Notes: a model not told the origin generated them from the sequence alone. DNA of 64,000 bases from Caulobacter soli (GCF_011045195.1 NZ_CP049199.1:248001-312000); one strand, 5' to 3'; counted from the stretch's first letter, positions 43,458 to 55,280 are shown. Made by a program: numbers and translations.

Positions 43458-44117
43458 CTACTGCGCCGGACCAGGCGCGGTGTTGGCCGAGGGGGCCGGC
43501 GGCGCGCTGAAGTCGATGCTGGGCGCCGACTGGGCGTTGGCCGTGGCCTGGAACAGTTGGGCCGGCTTCTGGCTGCTGTAGAGCGTCTTGGCCCAGATCA
43601 TGCTCGGGAAGGTCCGCAGGGTGGTGTTATAGACTTGGGCGGTGTTGTTGTAGTCGCGCCGGGCGATCGAGATACGGTTCTCGGTGCCCTCCAGCTGGCT
43701 CTGCAGGGCCAGGAAGTTCTGGTTCGACTTCAGCTCCGGATAGCTTTCCTGGATCATCATCAACCGACCCAGCACGCCCGACAGCTTGTCCTGAGCGGCG
43801 GCGTACTGCTGGAACTGGGCGGGATCGGTGATCGTCGAGGCGTCGACCTTGACCTGGGTGGCGCTGGCGCGGGCCTGGGTGACCTCGACCAGCACGCTCT
43901 TTTCCTGGGCCGCGTAGCCCTTCACCGTCGCCACCAGGTTGGGGATCAGGTCGGCGCGGCGCTGATACTGGTTCTGCACCTCGGCCCAGGCGGTCTTGGT
44001 CGCCTCGTCCTGGGTGGGGATGGTGTTGATCCCGCAGCCGGCCAGCAGGAGCGTGGCGGCTCCGACAAGAGCAAGGCGGACGGGGGCGAGACGGGAGAGG
44101 GTTCTGAGCATGCGCAT
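43458..44117 (-). CDS. LemA family lipoprotein
   Basis: A 219-residue lipoprotein: signal and lipobox LALVGAATLLLAGCGINTIP, then LemA helices EVQNQYQRRADLIPNLVATV, YPELKSNQNFLALQSQLEGT and ENRISIARRDYNNTAQVYNT, each diagnostic for the family. The C-terminus is Ala/Pro/Ser-rich. LemA proteins have a coiled helical fold with an extracytoplasmic domain; the function is not settled. It is the promoter-proximal gene of a lemA-TPM-TPM operon that is also seen in other proteobacteria. Two ATGs six bases apart (44117, 44111); the first has AGGGA upstream. Confidence 0.93.
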   Translation of the reverse strand: MRMLRTLSRLAPVRLALVGAATLLLAGCGINTIPTQDEATKTAWAEVQNQYQRRADLIPNLVATVKGYAAQEKSVLVEVTQARASATQVKVDASTITDPAQFQQYAAAQDKLSGVLGRLMMIQESYPELKSNQNFLALQSQLEGTENRISIARRDYNNTAQVYNTTLRTFPSMIWAKTLYSSQKPAQLFQATANAQSAPSIDFSAPPAPSANTAPGPAQ

Positions 44118-44256
44118 GGAAGTCCCTACAGGCCTGGTTGGATCCGGCGACTAACGCCGTTCTGTCGGTCGACGCACACTAAATGACGCACGTCGCGCAT
44201 ATGCAAACATGATAACGACCTGAGCTTGCATTCTCGCTCAATGCGCGTCGCTATCG

Positions 44257-45546
44257 TCAGTTGGCGAACGCCGCCTTGCGCGGGCCCATATAGCCGAACA
44301 GCCAGGCGGCGACCTTGCGCATCTGGATCTCCTCGCTGCCCTCGGTGATCCGGTAGCGGCGGTGGTGGCGGTAGATGTGCTCGAACGGCTTGTGGCGCGA
44401 ATAACCCAGGCCCCCGTGGATCTGCATGGCCCGGTCGGCCGCCTCGCAGACCAGGCGGTTGGACCAGTAGTTGCACATCGACACCTTGTCGGAGAGCCGC
44501 TTCTCGACCTCCGGCTTGGTCATCTGGTCCATCTCCCAGGCGGTCTTGCGGATCAGCAGGCGCAGCATCTCGGCCTGGGTCGACAGCTCGACGATCGGGA
44601 ACTGGATCGCCTGGTTCTCGGCCAGGGCCTTGCCGAACGGCTTGCGCGCGCGCGCGTACCTTATGCTCTCTTCCATGCAGTAGGTGGCCGCCCCCAGGCT
44701 GGAGGCCGCCTGACGGATGCGGTTTTCGTGCACGAAGTGCTGGGCCAGGGCCAGGCCCCCGCCCTCGGGCCCGAACATCGCCGCGTCCGGAACCCACACC
44801 CGCGTGAAGCTGACCCGGGGATGGTCGGTGGGCATGTTGAAGGTCCACAGATACTCCTCGATCTTCACGCCGGGCGCATGAGCGGGCACGAGGAAGCAGG
44901 TGATCCCCTTGGCCGAGCCGTCCTCGCCGCTGGTGCGGGCGAACAGGGCGCAGTGGGTGGCCGCGTGCATGCCGGTGGTCCACATCTTCTCGCCGTCGAT
45001 CCGCCAGCCGCTCTGGCCGTGATGCTCTTCGCGGACCGCGCGGGTCTCCATGAAGGTGGCGTCCGAGCCGTGGTTGGGCTCGGTCAGGCCGAAGGTCGGG
45101 CGGAAGGCGTGGCGGTCCAGCATGTCGGGGATCAGGGGCTGCTGGTCGGGCCGGCCGAAGTCGCGGATCATCAGCACGAACGGATTGTTGCCGACGATCG
45201 AGTGCTCGTTCTGCAGGTCGTTGAACAGACCCAACCCCTTGGCCGCCAGATGCTCGCGGATCACCGCCATCCAGAGGTTGGAGCCGTCCTGGCCGCCGTA
45301 TTCCTTGGGCAGGGCGAAGCGGTAGTGGCCGGCGGCGTCGGCGATGCTCCGGGCCTTGGCCAGCAGTTCCTCCCACTCGCGCCGGGGCAGGCCGCCGCCG
45401 TCCCAGTCGGTGCGGGCCCATTCGCGGCGGTGGTCGAAGAAGCGCTCGTTGTCGTGCTCGGCCTGCAGCGGCGCGATCTCGGCTTCGATGAAGGCGTCCA
45501 GCCTCGCCAGATAGGCCGTCAGTTCCGGCGGCAGGTTGAAGTCCAT
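44257..45546 (-). CDS. Acyl-CoA dehydrogenase family protein
   Basis: A 429-residue FAD enzyme of the acyl-CoA dehydrogenase family. Residues show an N-terminal helical domain (DAFIEAEIAPLQAEHDNERF), the beta domain (FGLTEPNHGSDATFMETRAV, WRIDGEKMWTTGMHAATHCA) and the C-terminal helical domain (ARARKPFGKALAENQAIQFP, QIHGGLGYSRHKPFEHIYRH). The last Arg-rich HRRYRITEGSEEIQ matches the end of short and medium-chain enzymes. The substrate may be a branched or unusual acyl-CoA. The promoter side faces the divergent small membrane protein gene. A 140-base gap separates it from lemA. Confidence 0.92.
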   Translation of the reverse strand: MDFNLPPELTAYLARLDAFIEAEIAPLQAEHDNERFFDHRREWARTDWDGGGLPRREWEELLAKARSIADAAGHYRFALPKEYGGQDGSNLWMAVIREHLAAKGLGLFNDLQNEHSIVGNNPFVLMIRDFGRPDQQPLIPDMLDRHAFRPTFGLTEPNHGSDATFMETRAVREEHHGQSGWRIDGEKMWTTGMHAATHCALFARTSGEDGSAKGITCFLVPAHAPGVKIEEYLWTFNMPTDHPRVSFTRVWVPDAAMFGPEGGGLALAQHFVHENRIRQAASSLGAATYCMEESIRYARARKPFGKALAENQAIQFPIVELSTQAEMLRLLIRKTAWEMDQMTKPEVEKRLSDKVSMCNYWSNRLVCEAADRAMQIHGGLGYSRHKPFEHIYRHHRRYRITEGSEEIQMRKVAAWLFGYMGPRKAAFAN

Positions 45547-45680
45547 GGCCGCGTCTCCCTTGAAAGCTTCTGTGAGCCTTGGGGGGGAGCATGCGCCTTG
45601 CGACGATCGGTCGCCAATCGTGACGTGGGGGAACGGGCGGTCTTAATCGGCTAATTACCCATCCGCGCTAAGCTTGGCCC

Positions 45681-46106
45681 ATGATCCTGATGATCGTCTG
45701 CGCCGTTCTGGGAGCTTGCCTCGGCCTCTACGTCAAGCCGCGTTGGCTGGGCGTGGCCGTCGCCGTGGTCCTGATCGTCTGCGTCGAGGGCGGCGACCGC
45801 CTGTTCATTGGCCTGATCGAGCAACAGCCCAATCGCGAACTGCTGATCGGGCGCCTGGAGGCGATCTTCGGCGAGACCTGGCTGGACGCCGTGGGGCCGA
45901 CGGCGGCGGCCCTGGTGGGCGCTGTGCTGGCGGCGATCATGGGCAAGGTCATGGACGGCGAGCGCCAGGTGGCCCTGGTCAACGCCGACGGCATCCGCCG
46001 CAAGGTCGGCAAGGACGGCCGCTATGCCCGCTTGGACGGCATGATCCAGGAACGTCCTGTCCAGACCGCGGCCGAAAGCCGTTTCGACTCGATCCTCGGG
46101 CTTTAG
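45681..46106 (+). CDS. Small membrane protein of unknown function
   Basis: A 141-residue protein with hydrophobic segments LMIVCAVLGACLGLYV, LGVAVAVVLIVCVEG, and AVGPTAAALVGAVLAAIMG, a polar loop between the second and third (RLFIGLIEQQPNRELLIGRL), and a soluble tail VALVNADGIRRKVGKDGRYA. I do not recognise it. It opens on the ATG after the divergent promoter region with the acyl-CoA dehydrogenase gene and precedes the DAO-family gene by 76 bases. Confidence 0.65.
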   Translation: MILMIVCAVLGACLGLYVKPRWLGVAVAVVLIVCVEGGDRLFIGLIEQQPNRELLIGRLEAIFGETWLDAVGPTAAALVGAVLAAIMGKVMDGERQVALVNADGIRRKVGKDGRYARLDGMIQERPVQTAAESRFDSILGL

Positions 46107-46182
46107 ACCGAGCGCGTCCTTGGCGGTCGCGCGACGACCCGTCTAGGCTCCGACCCGCGTAGAGTTTCCCGGGGAACGGATC

Positions 46183-47376
46183 ATGACCACGACCAGCAGC
46201 CGGCGGGCGATCTTGGCGGGCCTGAGCGGCCTGGGCGCGACCAGCCTGGCCGGATGCGTCACGCCGGATCGGACCTTGGGCCGAAGCTCTGGCCTGATCG
46301 CCTCGTCCCGTCCGGGCTTCGTCGTCCCGCCGCTGGCGCCGCTGCGGATGAGCGCCGACCGGATCACCAAGATCACCGTCTGCCTGCGGCCGTTCCGCGC
46401 CGCCGGGCCACGCCTCGACGTCGAAAACGTCGCCGGAAAACGCGTCGTCCATAACTACGGCCATGGCGGCAGCGGCTGGTCGCTGTCCTGGGGCTCCAGC
46501 ACGATCGCCGCCCGCAACGCCCTGGAAGGCGGGACCCGGGAGGTGGCGGTGATCGGCTGCGGCGCGCTTGGCCTGACCTCGGCCCTGCTGCTGCAACGGG
46601 CCGGCGCCAAGGTGACGATCTACGCCAAGGAGCGCACGCCCCAGGCCCGCTCGTTCCGCGCCACCGGCACCTGGTCGCCGGACTCGCGCGTGGCCGACGC
46701 CGACAAGGTCGCGCCCGGCTTCCCGGCCCTGTGGGAGGAGATGGCCCGCACCTCCTACGCCACCTACCAGACCCTGCTGGGCCTGCCCGGCGAACCGGTG
46801 TCGTGGAGCGACCGCTACAGCCTGTTCGATGGTCCGGCCGAGACCCATCCTCACGTCGAGGGCGCCGTGCGTTTCGCCGAATACGGCGACCGGCTGAAGG
46901 ACATCGTGCCGGGCTTCCACGAGCTGCCGGCCGGATCGCATCCGTTCCCGGCAGCGCGCGTGCGGCACGGGACCTCGATGCAGTTCAACGTCACGGACCT
47001 GGCCCACATGCTGACCAACGACTTCCTGGCCGAGGGCGGCGCGATCGTGGCCATGACCTTCGACACCCCCGCCGATCTGGCGCGCCTGAAGGAACCCGTG
47101 GTGGTCAACTGCACCGGCTATGGCGCCCGGGCGCTGTGGAAGGACGAGACCATCACCCCGGTGCGGGGCCAGATCGCCTGGCTGGCTCCGCAGCCCGAGG
47201 TTCGCTACGGACTCTTTTACCGCCATGTCTCCGTGCTGCCGCGACCGGACGGGATCGTCGTGCAGCAAGTCGGCGACAGCGACATGTGGGGCTATGGCGT
47301 GGCCGACGAGCGGCCGGACCGGGCCGAGGCGGAAAACGCCGTGGCGACCATCGCGGGACTGTTCGGCGGCGCCTGA
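46183..47376 (+). CDS. DAO-family FAD-dependent oxidoreductase, Tat lipoprotein
   Basis: A 397-residue oxidoreductase of the D-amino acid oxidase type. The N-terminus has a twin-arginine signal with lipobox (SSRRAILAGLSGLGATSLAG, then C), so the enzyme is probably folded before export. The FAD-binding beta-alpha-beta motif AVIGCGALGLTSALLLQRAG occurs at about residue 121, and a C-terminal FAD region reads RGQIAWLAPQPEVRYGLFYR. Substrate unknown; members oxidise D-amino acids or glycine. It stands alone, with an AT-rich region and a structured leader before the next gene. Confidence 0.88.
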   Translation: MTTTSSRRAILAGLSGLGATSLAGCVTPDRTLGRSSGLIASSRPGFVVPPLAPLRMSADRITKITVCLRPFRAAGPRLDVENVAGKRVVHNYGHGGSGWSLSWGSSTIAARNALEGGTREVAVIGCGALGLTSALLLQRAGAKVTIYAKERTPQARSFRATGTWSPDSRVADADKVAPGFPALWEEMARTSYATYQTLLGLPGEPVSWSDRYSLFDGPAETHPHVEGAVRFAEYGDRLKDIVPGFHELPAGSHPFPAARVRHGTSMQFNVTDLAHMLTNDFLAEGGAIVAMTFDTPADLARLKEPVVVNCTGYGARALWKDETITPVRGQIAWLAPQPEVRYGLFYRHVSVLPRPDGIVVQQVGDSDMWGYGVADERPDRAEAENAVATIAGLFGGA

Positions 47377-47539
47377 CTGAGCCGCTTCTTGAGGATGCGC
47401 GCAGTTTCCAGATGGCCAGCGCGTCACCCGGCTCGCCGATTTGAGCCAGGCCCCGCCGTTTCCGGCAAAAACGGCCCGTTTCATTAAAAAATGCTCATGC
47501 GAAATAAATTCCGCTTGCGCAATTTCTGAACACTGATAT

Positions 47540-47603
47540 CTAAGCAGTGCTTAGTTCTGATCCGAAGCATCGGTGGGGATACCGATGCCGCCATCCCCGG
47601 ATC
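47540..47603 (+). promoter_or_regulatory. Palindrome and nested leader hairpins before the CC_3452-like gene
   Basis: CTAAGCA-G-TGCTTAG (47540-47554) is a perfect 15-base palindrome in an AT-rich promoter-like region. Just downstream, GATCCG (47559-47564) pairs with CGGATC (47598-47603) and encloses GCATCGGT-GGGGAT-ACCGATGC (47567-47588), so the untranslated leader can form nested stems. The gene start is 71 bases further on. No known riboswitch class is recognised. Confidence 0.5.
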
Positions 47604-47673
47604 AGGGCGACCAGTACAGCTTTTCACCGATCATCGATCATTCCACTCCCTGACTACGCTGGAGGGCTCTCTG

Positions 47674-48009
47674 ATGAAGCTCCAATCCCTGGCGGCTGTC
47701 GCCGCTCTGTCTGTTTCCCTGTTCGCCGGTTCGGCCTTCGCCGACGGCCGTATCGCCGTCGCCCTGGAAAACCCGGTCGCCGCCAAGACCAAGGTCGTGG
47801 CCGGCGGCGCGGTGTTCGTCTGCGACGGCGCCGAGTGCGTTTCGGCCGCCGCGCCCTCACGGGCCCTGACCGCCGTCGCCTGCAAGGCGCTGGCCAAGGA
47901 AGTCGGCCCCGTCGCGGCCTTCGGCGGCGACACCAAGTCGCTGGACGCCGACGACCTGACCCGCTGCAACGCCTCGGCCAAGGCCGGCGTGCAGACGGCT
48001 TCGAAGTAA
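47674..48009 (+). CDS. CC_3452 family secreted protein
   Basis: A 111-residue exported protein with a signal peptide (MKLQSLAAVAALSVSLFAGS ending AFA). The mature part begins DGRIAVALENPVAAKTKVVA and includes FVCDGAECVSAAAPSRA and ACKALAKEVGPVAAFGG, the pattern of the CC_3452 family, whose founding member lies near the ATP synthase genes of C. crescentus, as here. Three Cys (two in the CDGAEC pair, one in ACKAL) plus a fourth near the end could form disulfides in the periplasm. Function unknown. A terminator follows. Confidence 0.85.
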   Translation: MKLQSLAAVAALSVSLFAGSAFADGRIAVALENPVAAKTKVVAGGAVFVCDGAECVSAAAPSRALTAVACKALAKEVGPVAAFGGDTKSLDADDLTRCNASAKAGVQTASK

Positions 48010-48083
48010 GCGTTTCCAGTACCCGGACGCTTTGGGGCTTCCCGCCCCGTCCGGCTGTTTCCTCGAGCATTCGCCTGATGGGG

Positions 48084-48113
48084 CGGCGGGCCGGTCCCGC
48101 CGTCCTTTTTCTT
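48084..48113 (+). terminator. Intrinsic terminator after the CC_3452-like gene
   Basis: CGGCGGG-CCGGT-CCCGCCG (48084-48102) is a perfect 7-bp stem followed by TCCTTTTTCTTT. Confidence 0.75.
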
Positions 48114-48140
48114 TATTCGCGTTCGGACTAAGACGCCGTC

Positions 48141-48401
48141 ATGACCACCTCGATCGCCGCCCTGCTGGAAGACGCCCTGCGCGAGATCGCCGGCCCCGAC
48201 GCCCAGCCGACCTCGATGACCATCGACTACGGAGCGCTTGGGGGCGCGTTCGGGGCCGCGACCGCTGGGTCGAGCGTGACCCGGGCGTGGGTCGAACGCT
48301 CGACCCGCAGCCTGATCTTCGCCCAGGCCGAGGCCCGTACGCAGGACGGAAGCGCGGTCGCCATCGCCTCGGCGGTGTTCCGCCGGGCCGTCGCCAGCTA
48401 G
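48141..48401 (+). CDS. Hypothetical hotdog-like small protein
   Basis: An 86-residue soluble protein: MTTSIAALLEDALREIAGPD, then AQPTSMTIDYGALGGAFGAA and a C-terminal strand region RSLIFAQAEARTQDGSAVAI-ASAVFRRAVA. The pattern of a long helix followed by antiparallel strands ending in A-x-x-V-F-R-R resembles part of acyl-CoA thioesterase hotdog domains, but it is too short to be sure. It lies between a terminator and the ATP synthase operon and has its own ATG 28 bases after the terminator T run. Confidence 0.6.
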   Translation: MTTSIAALLEDALREIAGPDAQPTSMTIDYGALGGAFGAATAGSSVTRAWVERSTRSLIFAQAEARTQDGSAVAIASAVFRRAVAS

Positions 48402-48610
48402 CGTCCCGATTTATCGAAACGGCGCCGTTCCTTACGCATTGCCCTTGGTTGCGACTGCGAAGGCTGCGTGTTATCAGGCGCGCGGCTTCGGACAGGGCAG
48501 CGCGTCAGCGCTGGCTGTCCATGCGCTTTTTCAAGCGCGCTCAAGCCTTTAAGCCGGGATGAGGGTTAATCTTCTTGTCCGCGGCGATTGCAACGCACCG
48601 GGCGGAACAA

Positions 48611-49165
48611 GTGGCGGACGAAACCAAGGCGACGGATGCGGGTCAGCGCTATGCGCAGTCCCTGTTCGAACTGACGATCGAGAGCAACCAGCTGGCCAAG
48701 GTCGAAGCCGACCTGAAATCGCTGCGCGCGATGGCGGCCGAGAGCGCCGACCTGCGCCGCCTGATCGAAAGCCCGGCCTTCTCGGCCGAGGACAAGGCCA
48801 AGGGCCTGACCGCCGTGGCCGCCAAGGCCAAGTTCCAGCTGCTGACCGCCAAGTTCCTGGGCCTCGTCGCCAGCAACGGCCGCGCCGGCGACCTGCTGGG
48901 CGCCATCAGCGCCTTCGTCGAGCTGTCGGCCGTTCACCGCGGTGTCGTCACCGCCGAAGTGATCACCGCCAAGGCCCTGACCGCCGCCCAGCTGAAGGGC
49001 GTGTCGGCCGCGGTCGCCACCGCCGTCGGCAAGACCCCCGAACTCTCGACCCGCGTCGATCCGTCCATCCTGGGCGGCATCAAGGTGCGCGTCGGATCCC
49101 GCCTGTTCGATGCTTCGCTCCGTTCGAAGCTCGATTCCCTGAAATTCGCCCTGAAGCGCGCCTAA
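48611..49165 (+). CDS. atpH: ATP synthase F1 subunit delta
   Basis: About 184 residues from GTG 48611 ([20 protein letters not shown]); the frame is open to 48575 but the shorter form begins as in other Caulobacter delta subunits. The OSCP/delta helical N-domain ([20 protein letters not shown]) and C-terminal [20 protein letters not shown] are clear. Delta links F1 alpha subunits to the Fo peripheral stalk. First gene of atpHAGDC; Fo genes are not in the window, the usual split of alphaproteobacteria. Confidence 0.95.
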   Translation: MADETKATDAGQRYAQSLFELTIESNQLAKVEADLKSLRAMAAESADLRRLIESPAFSAEDKAKGLTAVAAKAKFQLLTAKFLGLVASNGRAGDLLGAISAFVELSAVHRGVVTAEVITAKALTAAQLKGVSAAVATAVGKTPELSTRVDPSILGGIKVRVGSRLFDASLRSKLDSLKFALKRA

Positions 49166-49191
49166 ACCTTTATAAGCGCGTCAAAAGATAA

Positions 49192-50748
<1,557 letters not shown>

Positions 50749-50782
50749 GCCCCCTCGGAACGCTCGGAGAGAGTAGCGCCGA

Positions 50783-51670
50783 ATGGCCAGCTTGAAGGAA
50801 ATGCGCAATCGGATCTCGAGCGTCAAGGCGACGCAAAAGATCACGAAAGCAATGCAGATGGTGGCGGCGGCCAAGCTCCGCCGCAGCCAGGATGCGGCCG
50901 AAGCCGCGCGCCCCTATGCGCGCCGGCTGTCGAACGTCATCGCCAACCTGGCGGCCGGCGTCTCGGGCGACGGCGCTCCGGCGCTGCTGGCCGGCACGGG
51001 CCGCGACGACCGTCACCTGGTGATCGTCGCCGCCGCCGACCGGGGTCTGGCCGGCGGCTTCACCTCGTCGATCGTCCGCGCCGCGCGCGAGCGGATCGAC
51101 ACGCTGATCCGCCAAGGCAAGGACGTGAAGATCGTCTGCGTCGGCAAGAAGTCCACGGCCCAGCTGCGCCGGCTCTATGCCGACCGCATCGTCGAGAACT
51201 TCGACCTGTCGGCCTATCGCCAGTTCACCCTGTCGGTCGCCCAGCCGATCGCCGACGTCGTCACCCGCCTGTACGAAGCTGGCGACGTCGACGTGGTCAC
51301 CCTGTTCTACAGCCGCTTCCGTTCGGTGGTGCAGCAGGTTCCGACCGCGCTGCAGCTGATCCCGGCCGTGGTCGAGGGCGCTGAAGCCGGCAACGGTCCC
51401 CAAGGGGCTTCGGCGCCGGTCTACGAGTATGAGCCCTCGGAAGAGGAAATCCTCGAGACTCTGCTGCCGCGCAACCTGACGGTCCAGATCCTGTCGGCCC
51501 TGCTCGACAACATGGCCGGCTTCTACGCCAGTCAGATGACGGCGATGGACAACGCCACGCGCAACGCCGGCGACATGATCAAGCGCTACACCCTCGAATA
51601 CAACCGTTCCCGCCAGGCCCAGATCACCAAGGAGCTGATCGAGATCATCTCCGGCGCCGAAGCCGTCTGA
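50783..51670 (+). CDS. atpG: ATP synthase F1 subunit gamma
   Basis: A 295-residue central-shaft subunit. The N-terminal coiled-coil helix ([34 protein letters not shown]) and the C-terminal helix ([40 protein letters not shown]) are the parts that rotate inside alpha3beta3; both are intact. The Rossmann-like domain between them is normal length. It directly follows atpA. Confidence 0.98.
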   Translation: MASLKEMRNRISSVKATQKITKAMQMVAAAKLRRSQDAAEAARPYARRLSNVIANLAAGVSGDGAPALLAGTGRDDRHLVIVAAADRGLAGGFTSSIVRAARERIDTLIRQGKDVKIVCVGKKSTAQLRRLYADRIVENFDLSAYRQFTLSVAQPIADVVTRLYEAGDVDVVTLFYSRFRSVVQQVPTALQLIPAVVEGAEAGNGPQGASAPVYEYEPSEEEILETLLPRNLTVQILSALLDNMAGFYASQMTAMDNATRNAGDMIKRYTLEYNRSRQAQITKELIEIISGAEAV

Positions 51671-51687
51671 TCAAAAGCCTAACGTAA

Positions 51688-53357
<1,670 letters not shown>

Positions 53358-53358
<1 letters not shown>

Positions 53359-53606
53359 TGAGCGACGAACACGAGCTGATCAACTTCTGCTGCGAAGAGC
53401 TCGAGGATGCAGTGTCTTCGGATCCCGAAGACGCGCTGATCGAGCACGACAGTGGGCTGATCCTGCTCAATCTGGGTCAACGGGAAGAGGGTGGTGAGAC
53501 CGGCGTCGTGCTGGCCACCATCCGCTTCTGCCCGTTCTGCGGGACCGAGATCCAGACCGACGAAGACATCGAGGCGGCGCTCGGCGCCGTGGAGATCGTG
53601 GAATAA
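53358..53606 (+). CDS. Small Cys-containing protein between atpD and atpC
   Basis: An 82-residue acidic protein (MSDEHELINFCCEELEDAVS to EAALGAVEIVE) with a Cys-Cys pair at 11-12 and a CPFC pair at 58-61 in TIRFCPFCGTEIQTDE, a zinc-ribbon-like knuckle. The ATG overlaps the atpD stop, and its TAA overlaps the atpC ATG, both by one base (TAATG), so ribosomes reinitiate from atpD through this gene to atpC. It could bind zinc and help F1 assembly or regulate the complex, but no family function is known to me. It is not part of textbook ATP synthase operons. Confidence 0.85.
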
Positions 53607-53866
53607 TGGCTAAGCTGCACTTCTCCCTCGTCGCGCCCGAGCGCGAACTGTTCTCGGCCGAGGTCGACCAGGTCGACGCGCCCGGTACGGAAGGCGACTT
53701 CGGCGTGCTGCCGAACCACGCGCCGTTCATGACCACCCTGCGCGAAGGCAAGGTCACGGTTCGCGACGGTTCGACCGTGCGGGTGTTCGACATCCAGGGC
53801 GGTTTCGCCGACGTCGGTCCCGACGGCTTCACGATCCTGGCCGAACACGCGGTCGAGGCGGCCTAA
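53606..53866 (+). CDS. atpC: ATP synthase F1 subunit epsilon (short form)
   Basis: An 86-residue epsilon subunit: MAKLHFSLVAPERELFSAEV, EGDFGVLPNHAPFMTTLREG and the terminal VFDIQGGFADVGPDGFTILA comprise the 10-strand N-terminal barrel that binds gamma and the c-ring. The two C-terminal helices that inhibit ATP hydrolysis in E. coli and Bacillus are missing. In alphaproteobacteria inhibition is instead assigned to the zeta protein (DUF1476). It is the last gene of the operon and is followed by a strong terminator. Confidence 0.95.
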   Translation: MAKLHFSLVAPERELFSAEVDQVDAPGTEGDFGVLPNHAPFMTTLREGKVTVRDGSTVRVFDIQGGFADVGPDGFTILAEHAVEAA

Positions 53867-53900
53867 GCCGTTCTCTCCGCGCCTTCGAGTTCAAGACATG

Positions 53901-53934
53901 ACGGCCCGGACGTGAAAGCGTCCGGGCCGTTTTG
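53901..53934 (+). terminator. Terminator of the atpHAGDC operon
   Basis: ACGGCCCGGACG (53901-53912) pairs perfectly over 12 bases with CGTCCGGGCCGT (53919-53930) around a TGAAAG loop, followed by TTT-GC. Confidence 0.9.
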
Positions 53935-54145
53935 CATCTGGCGCTTCGGCGGACCCGTTCGTGGCGGAGGGCGCTCCCCGATTATGAACGCCCGCTTTTC
54001 CCGCCTGAGGCGTCACGTCGCACCCACGCGGCGAGAAAATTACACTTGTGACCCATTCTCCGCCTTAATCCGTCACCATAAGGGTTGCGAGGGAACGCCT
54101 GTCGGTTTTAATGCCGACCTCTTGCCTAACGGGGATAACTCGACC

Positions 54146-54832
54146 ATGCGCCTTGCGCTCGCCAGCCTGATTGCTCTCGGCGCGGTTTCGACCGCCGTCG
54201 CCCAGGAGCAGACCGCTCCGACTGCCGCCGCCCCGGCGCCGGCCGCTGCTCCGGCGGCCCAGACCCCCGCCGCTCCGGCCGACGCCATGACGGCGACGCC
54301 GTCGGTGGCCGCGCCGGCCGCCGGCCAGGCTCCGGACTATGTCGCCCCGACCCGTGGTCCGCCCACCACCGACCCCGTCTCGCTGCAGCTGCTGGGCGTG
54401 CTCGACAAGGTCTGCAAGCCGGCCGTCGTCGGCGGCGACTTCCCGGCCCTGGCCAAGGGCGCGGGCATGAAGAAGAAGAAAGAGCAGTGGGTGCTGGATA
54501 TCGGCAAGCCCTACTCGATCGCCATCGACAATCCGGGCAGCAACAAGAACGTCTGCACCGTGACCATCCAGTACGCCCAGGGCGACGCCCAGGCCCAAGC
54601 CCTGGCCAACGCCCTGCACGACTGGGCGACTTGGGAGAACAAGCCGCAGCTGCGCCTGATCCGCAACGACCTGACGGTCAGCGACGTCAAGCGCCTGACG
54701 GTCTCGTGGGACGACGCCTGGGCCGACGGCCACGCGGGTCTGGTCTACATGCGCCTGAAGAAGCTGGACGACAGCTCGATCGGCAAGAACTACGAGCAGG
54801 CCCAGATCCTGTACAGCACCACCAGCCGCTAA
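54146..54832 (+). CDS. Exported protein with Ala/Pro-rich N-terminal region
   Basis: A 228-residue protein: signal peptide MRLALASLIALGAVSTAVAQ, an Ala/Pro/Thr-rich low-complexity region (to about residue 65), and a globular domain with LLGVLDKVCKPAVVGGDFPA, EQWVLDIGKPYSIAIDNPGS and TVTIQYAQGDAQAQALANAL. Two Cys in the globular part could form a disulfide. I do not recognise the domain, though a similar domain occurs in other Caulobacter exported proteins. The frame extends back to 53912, but the ATG is set by the signal peptide. A GC-rich hairpin (54841-54865) follows. Confidence 0.75.
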   Translation: MRLALASLIALGAVSTAVAQEQTAPTAAAPAPAAAPAAQTPAAPADAMTATPSVAAPAAGQAPDYVAPTRGPPTTDPVSLQLLGVLDKVCKPAVVGGDFPALAKGAGMKKKKEQWVLDIGKPYSIAIDNPGSNKNVCTVTIQYAQGDAQAQALANALHDWATWENKPQLRLIRNDLTVSDVKRLTVSWDDAWADGHAGLVYMRLKKLDDSSIGKNYEQAQILYSTTSR

Positions 54833-54885
54833 GCGGCGACGGATCGGGGGCTTGCCTCCCGGTCCGGTGGTCCTATCTAGTCGAA

Positions 54886-54950
54886 GGCGCGGGGACGACC
54901 CCGCGCCTTTTCCTTTTTTCCGGGGACGACCCCGCTCTGTAATCTAGGAG
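54886..54950 (+). promoter_or_regulatory. Guanidine-II (mini-ykkC) riboswitch
   Basis: Two hairpins carry identical ACGA tetraloops closed by G-C pairs: GGCGCGGGG-ACGA-CCCCGCGCC (54886-54907) and CGGGG-ACGA-CCCCG (54921-54934), joined by a 13-base pyrimidine-rich linker. This twin GG-ACGR-CC arrangement defines the mini-ykkC class, which binds guanidinium. The AGGAG ribosome site of the next gene is at 54946-54950, 12 bases past the second stem, where the RNA switches translation on when ligand is bound. The downstream gene being a Gdx/SugE exporter strongly supports it. Confidence 0.92.
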
Positions 54951-54956
54951 CCGGTC

Positions 54957-55280
54957 ATGGCCTGGATCATTCTCTTCATCGCCGGTCTGTTCGAGATCGG
55001 CTGGGCCGTGGGCCTGAAGTTCACCGAAGGCTTCACCAAACCCATCCCGATCGTGCTGACCGGCGTCAGCTTGGTCGCCTCGATGGGTCTGCTGGGCTGG
55101 GCGGTGAAGTCGTTGCCGCTGGGAACGGCCTACGCCGTCTGGACCGGGGTGGGCGCGGTCGGCACGGCCATCGTCGGCATCCTGGTGTTCAAGGAACCGG
55201 CCACGGCCGGGCGGCTGGTCTGTTTGGCGCTGATCGTCTCGGGCATATTGGGCTTGAAGCTGTTCACGCCCACGCACTGA
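54957..55280 (+). CDS. gdx: Guanidinium exporter Gdx/SugE (SMR family)
   Basis: A 107-residue four-helix SMR transporter. The first helix has the conserved glutamate in [15 protein letters not shown] (FEIGWA, as in Gdx/SugE), the second [15 protein letters not shown], and the fourth is [20 protein letters not shown] after the Glu favours the Gdx guanidinium/H+ antiporters over drug-exporting EmrE. The mini-ykkC riboswitch 7 bases from the ribosome site senses guanidinium, matching the substrate. Its 3' half overlaps antisense the end of the opgH frame. Confidence 0.93.
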   Translation: MAWIILFIAGLFEIGWAVGLKFTEGFTKPIPIVLTGVSLVASMGLLGWAVKSLPLGTAYAVWTGVGAVGTAIVGILVFKEPATAGRLVCLALIVSGILGLKLFTPTH

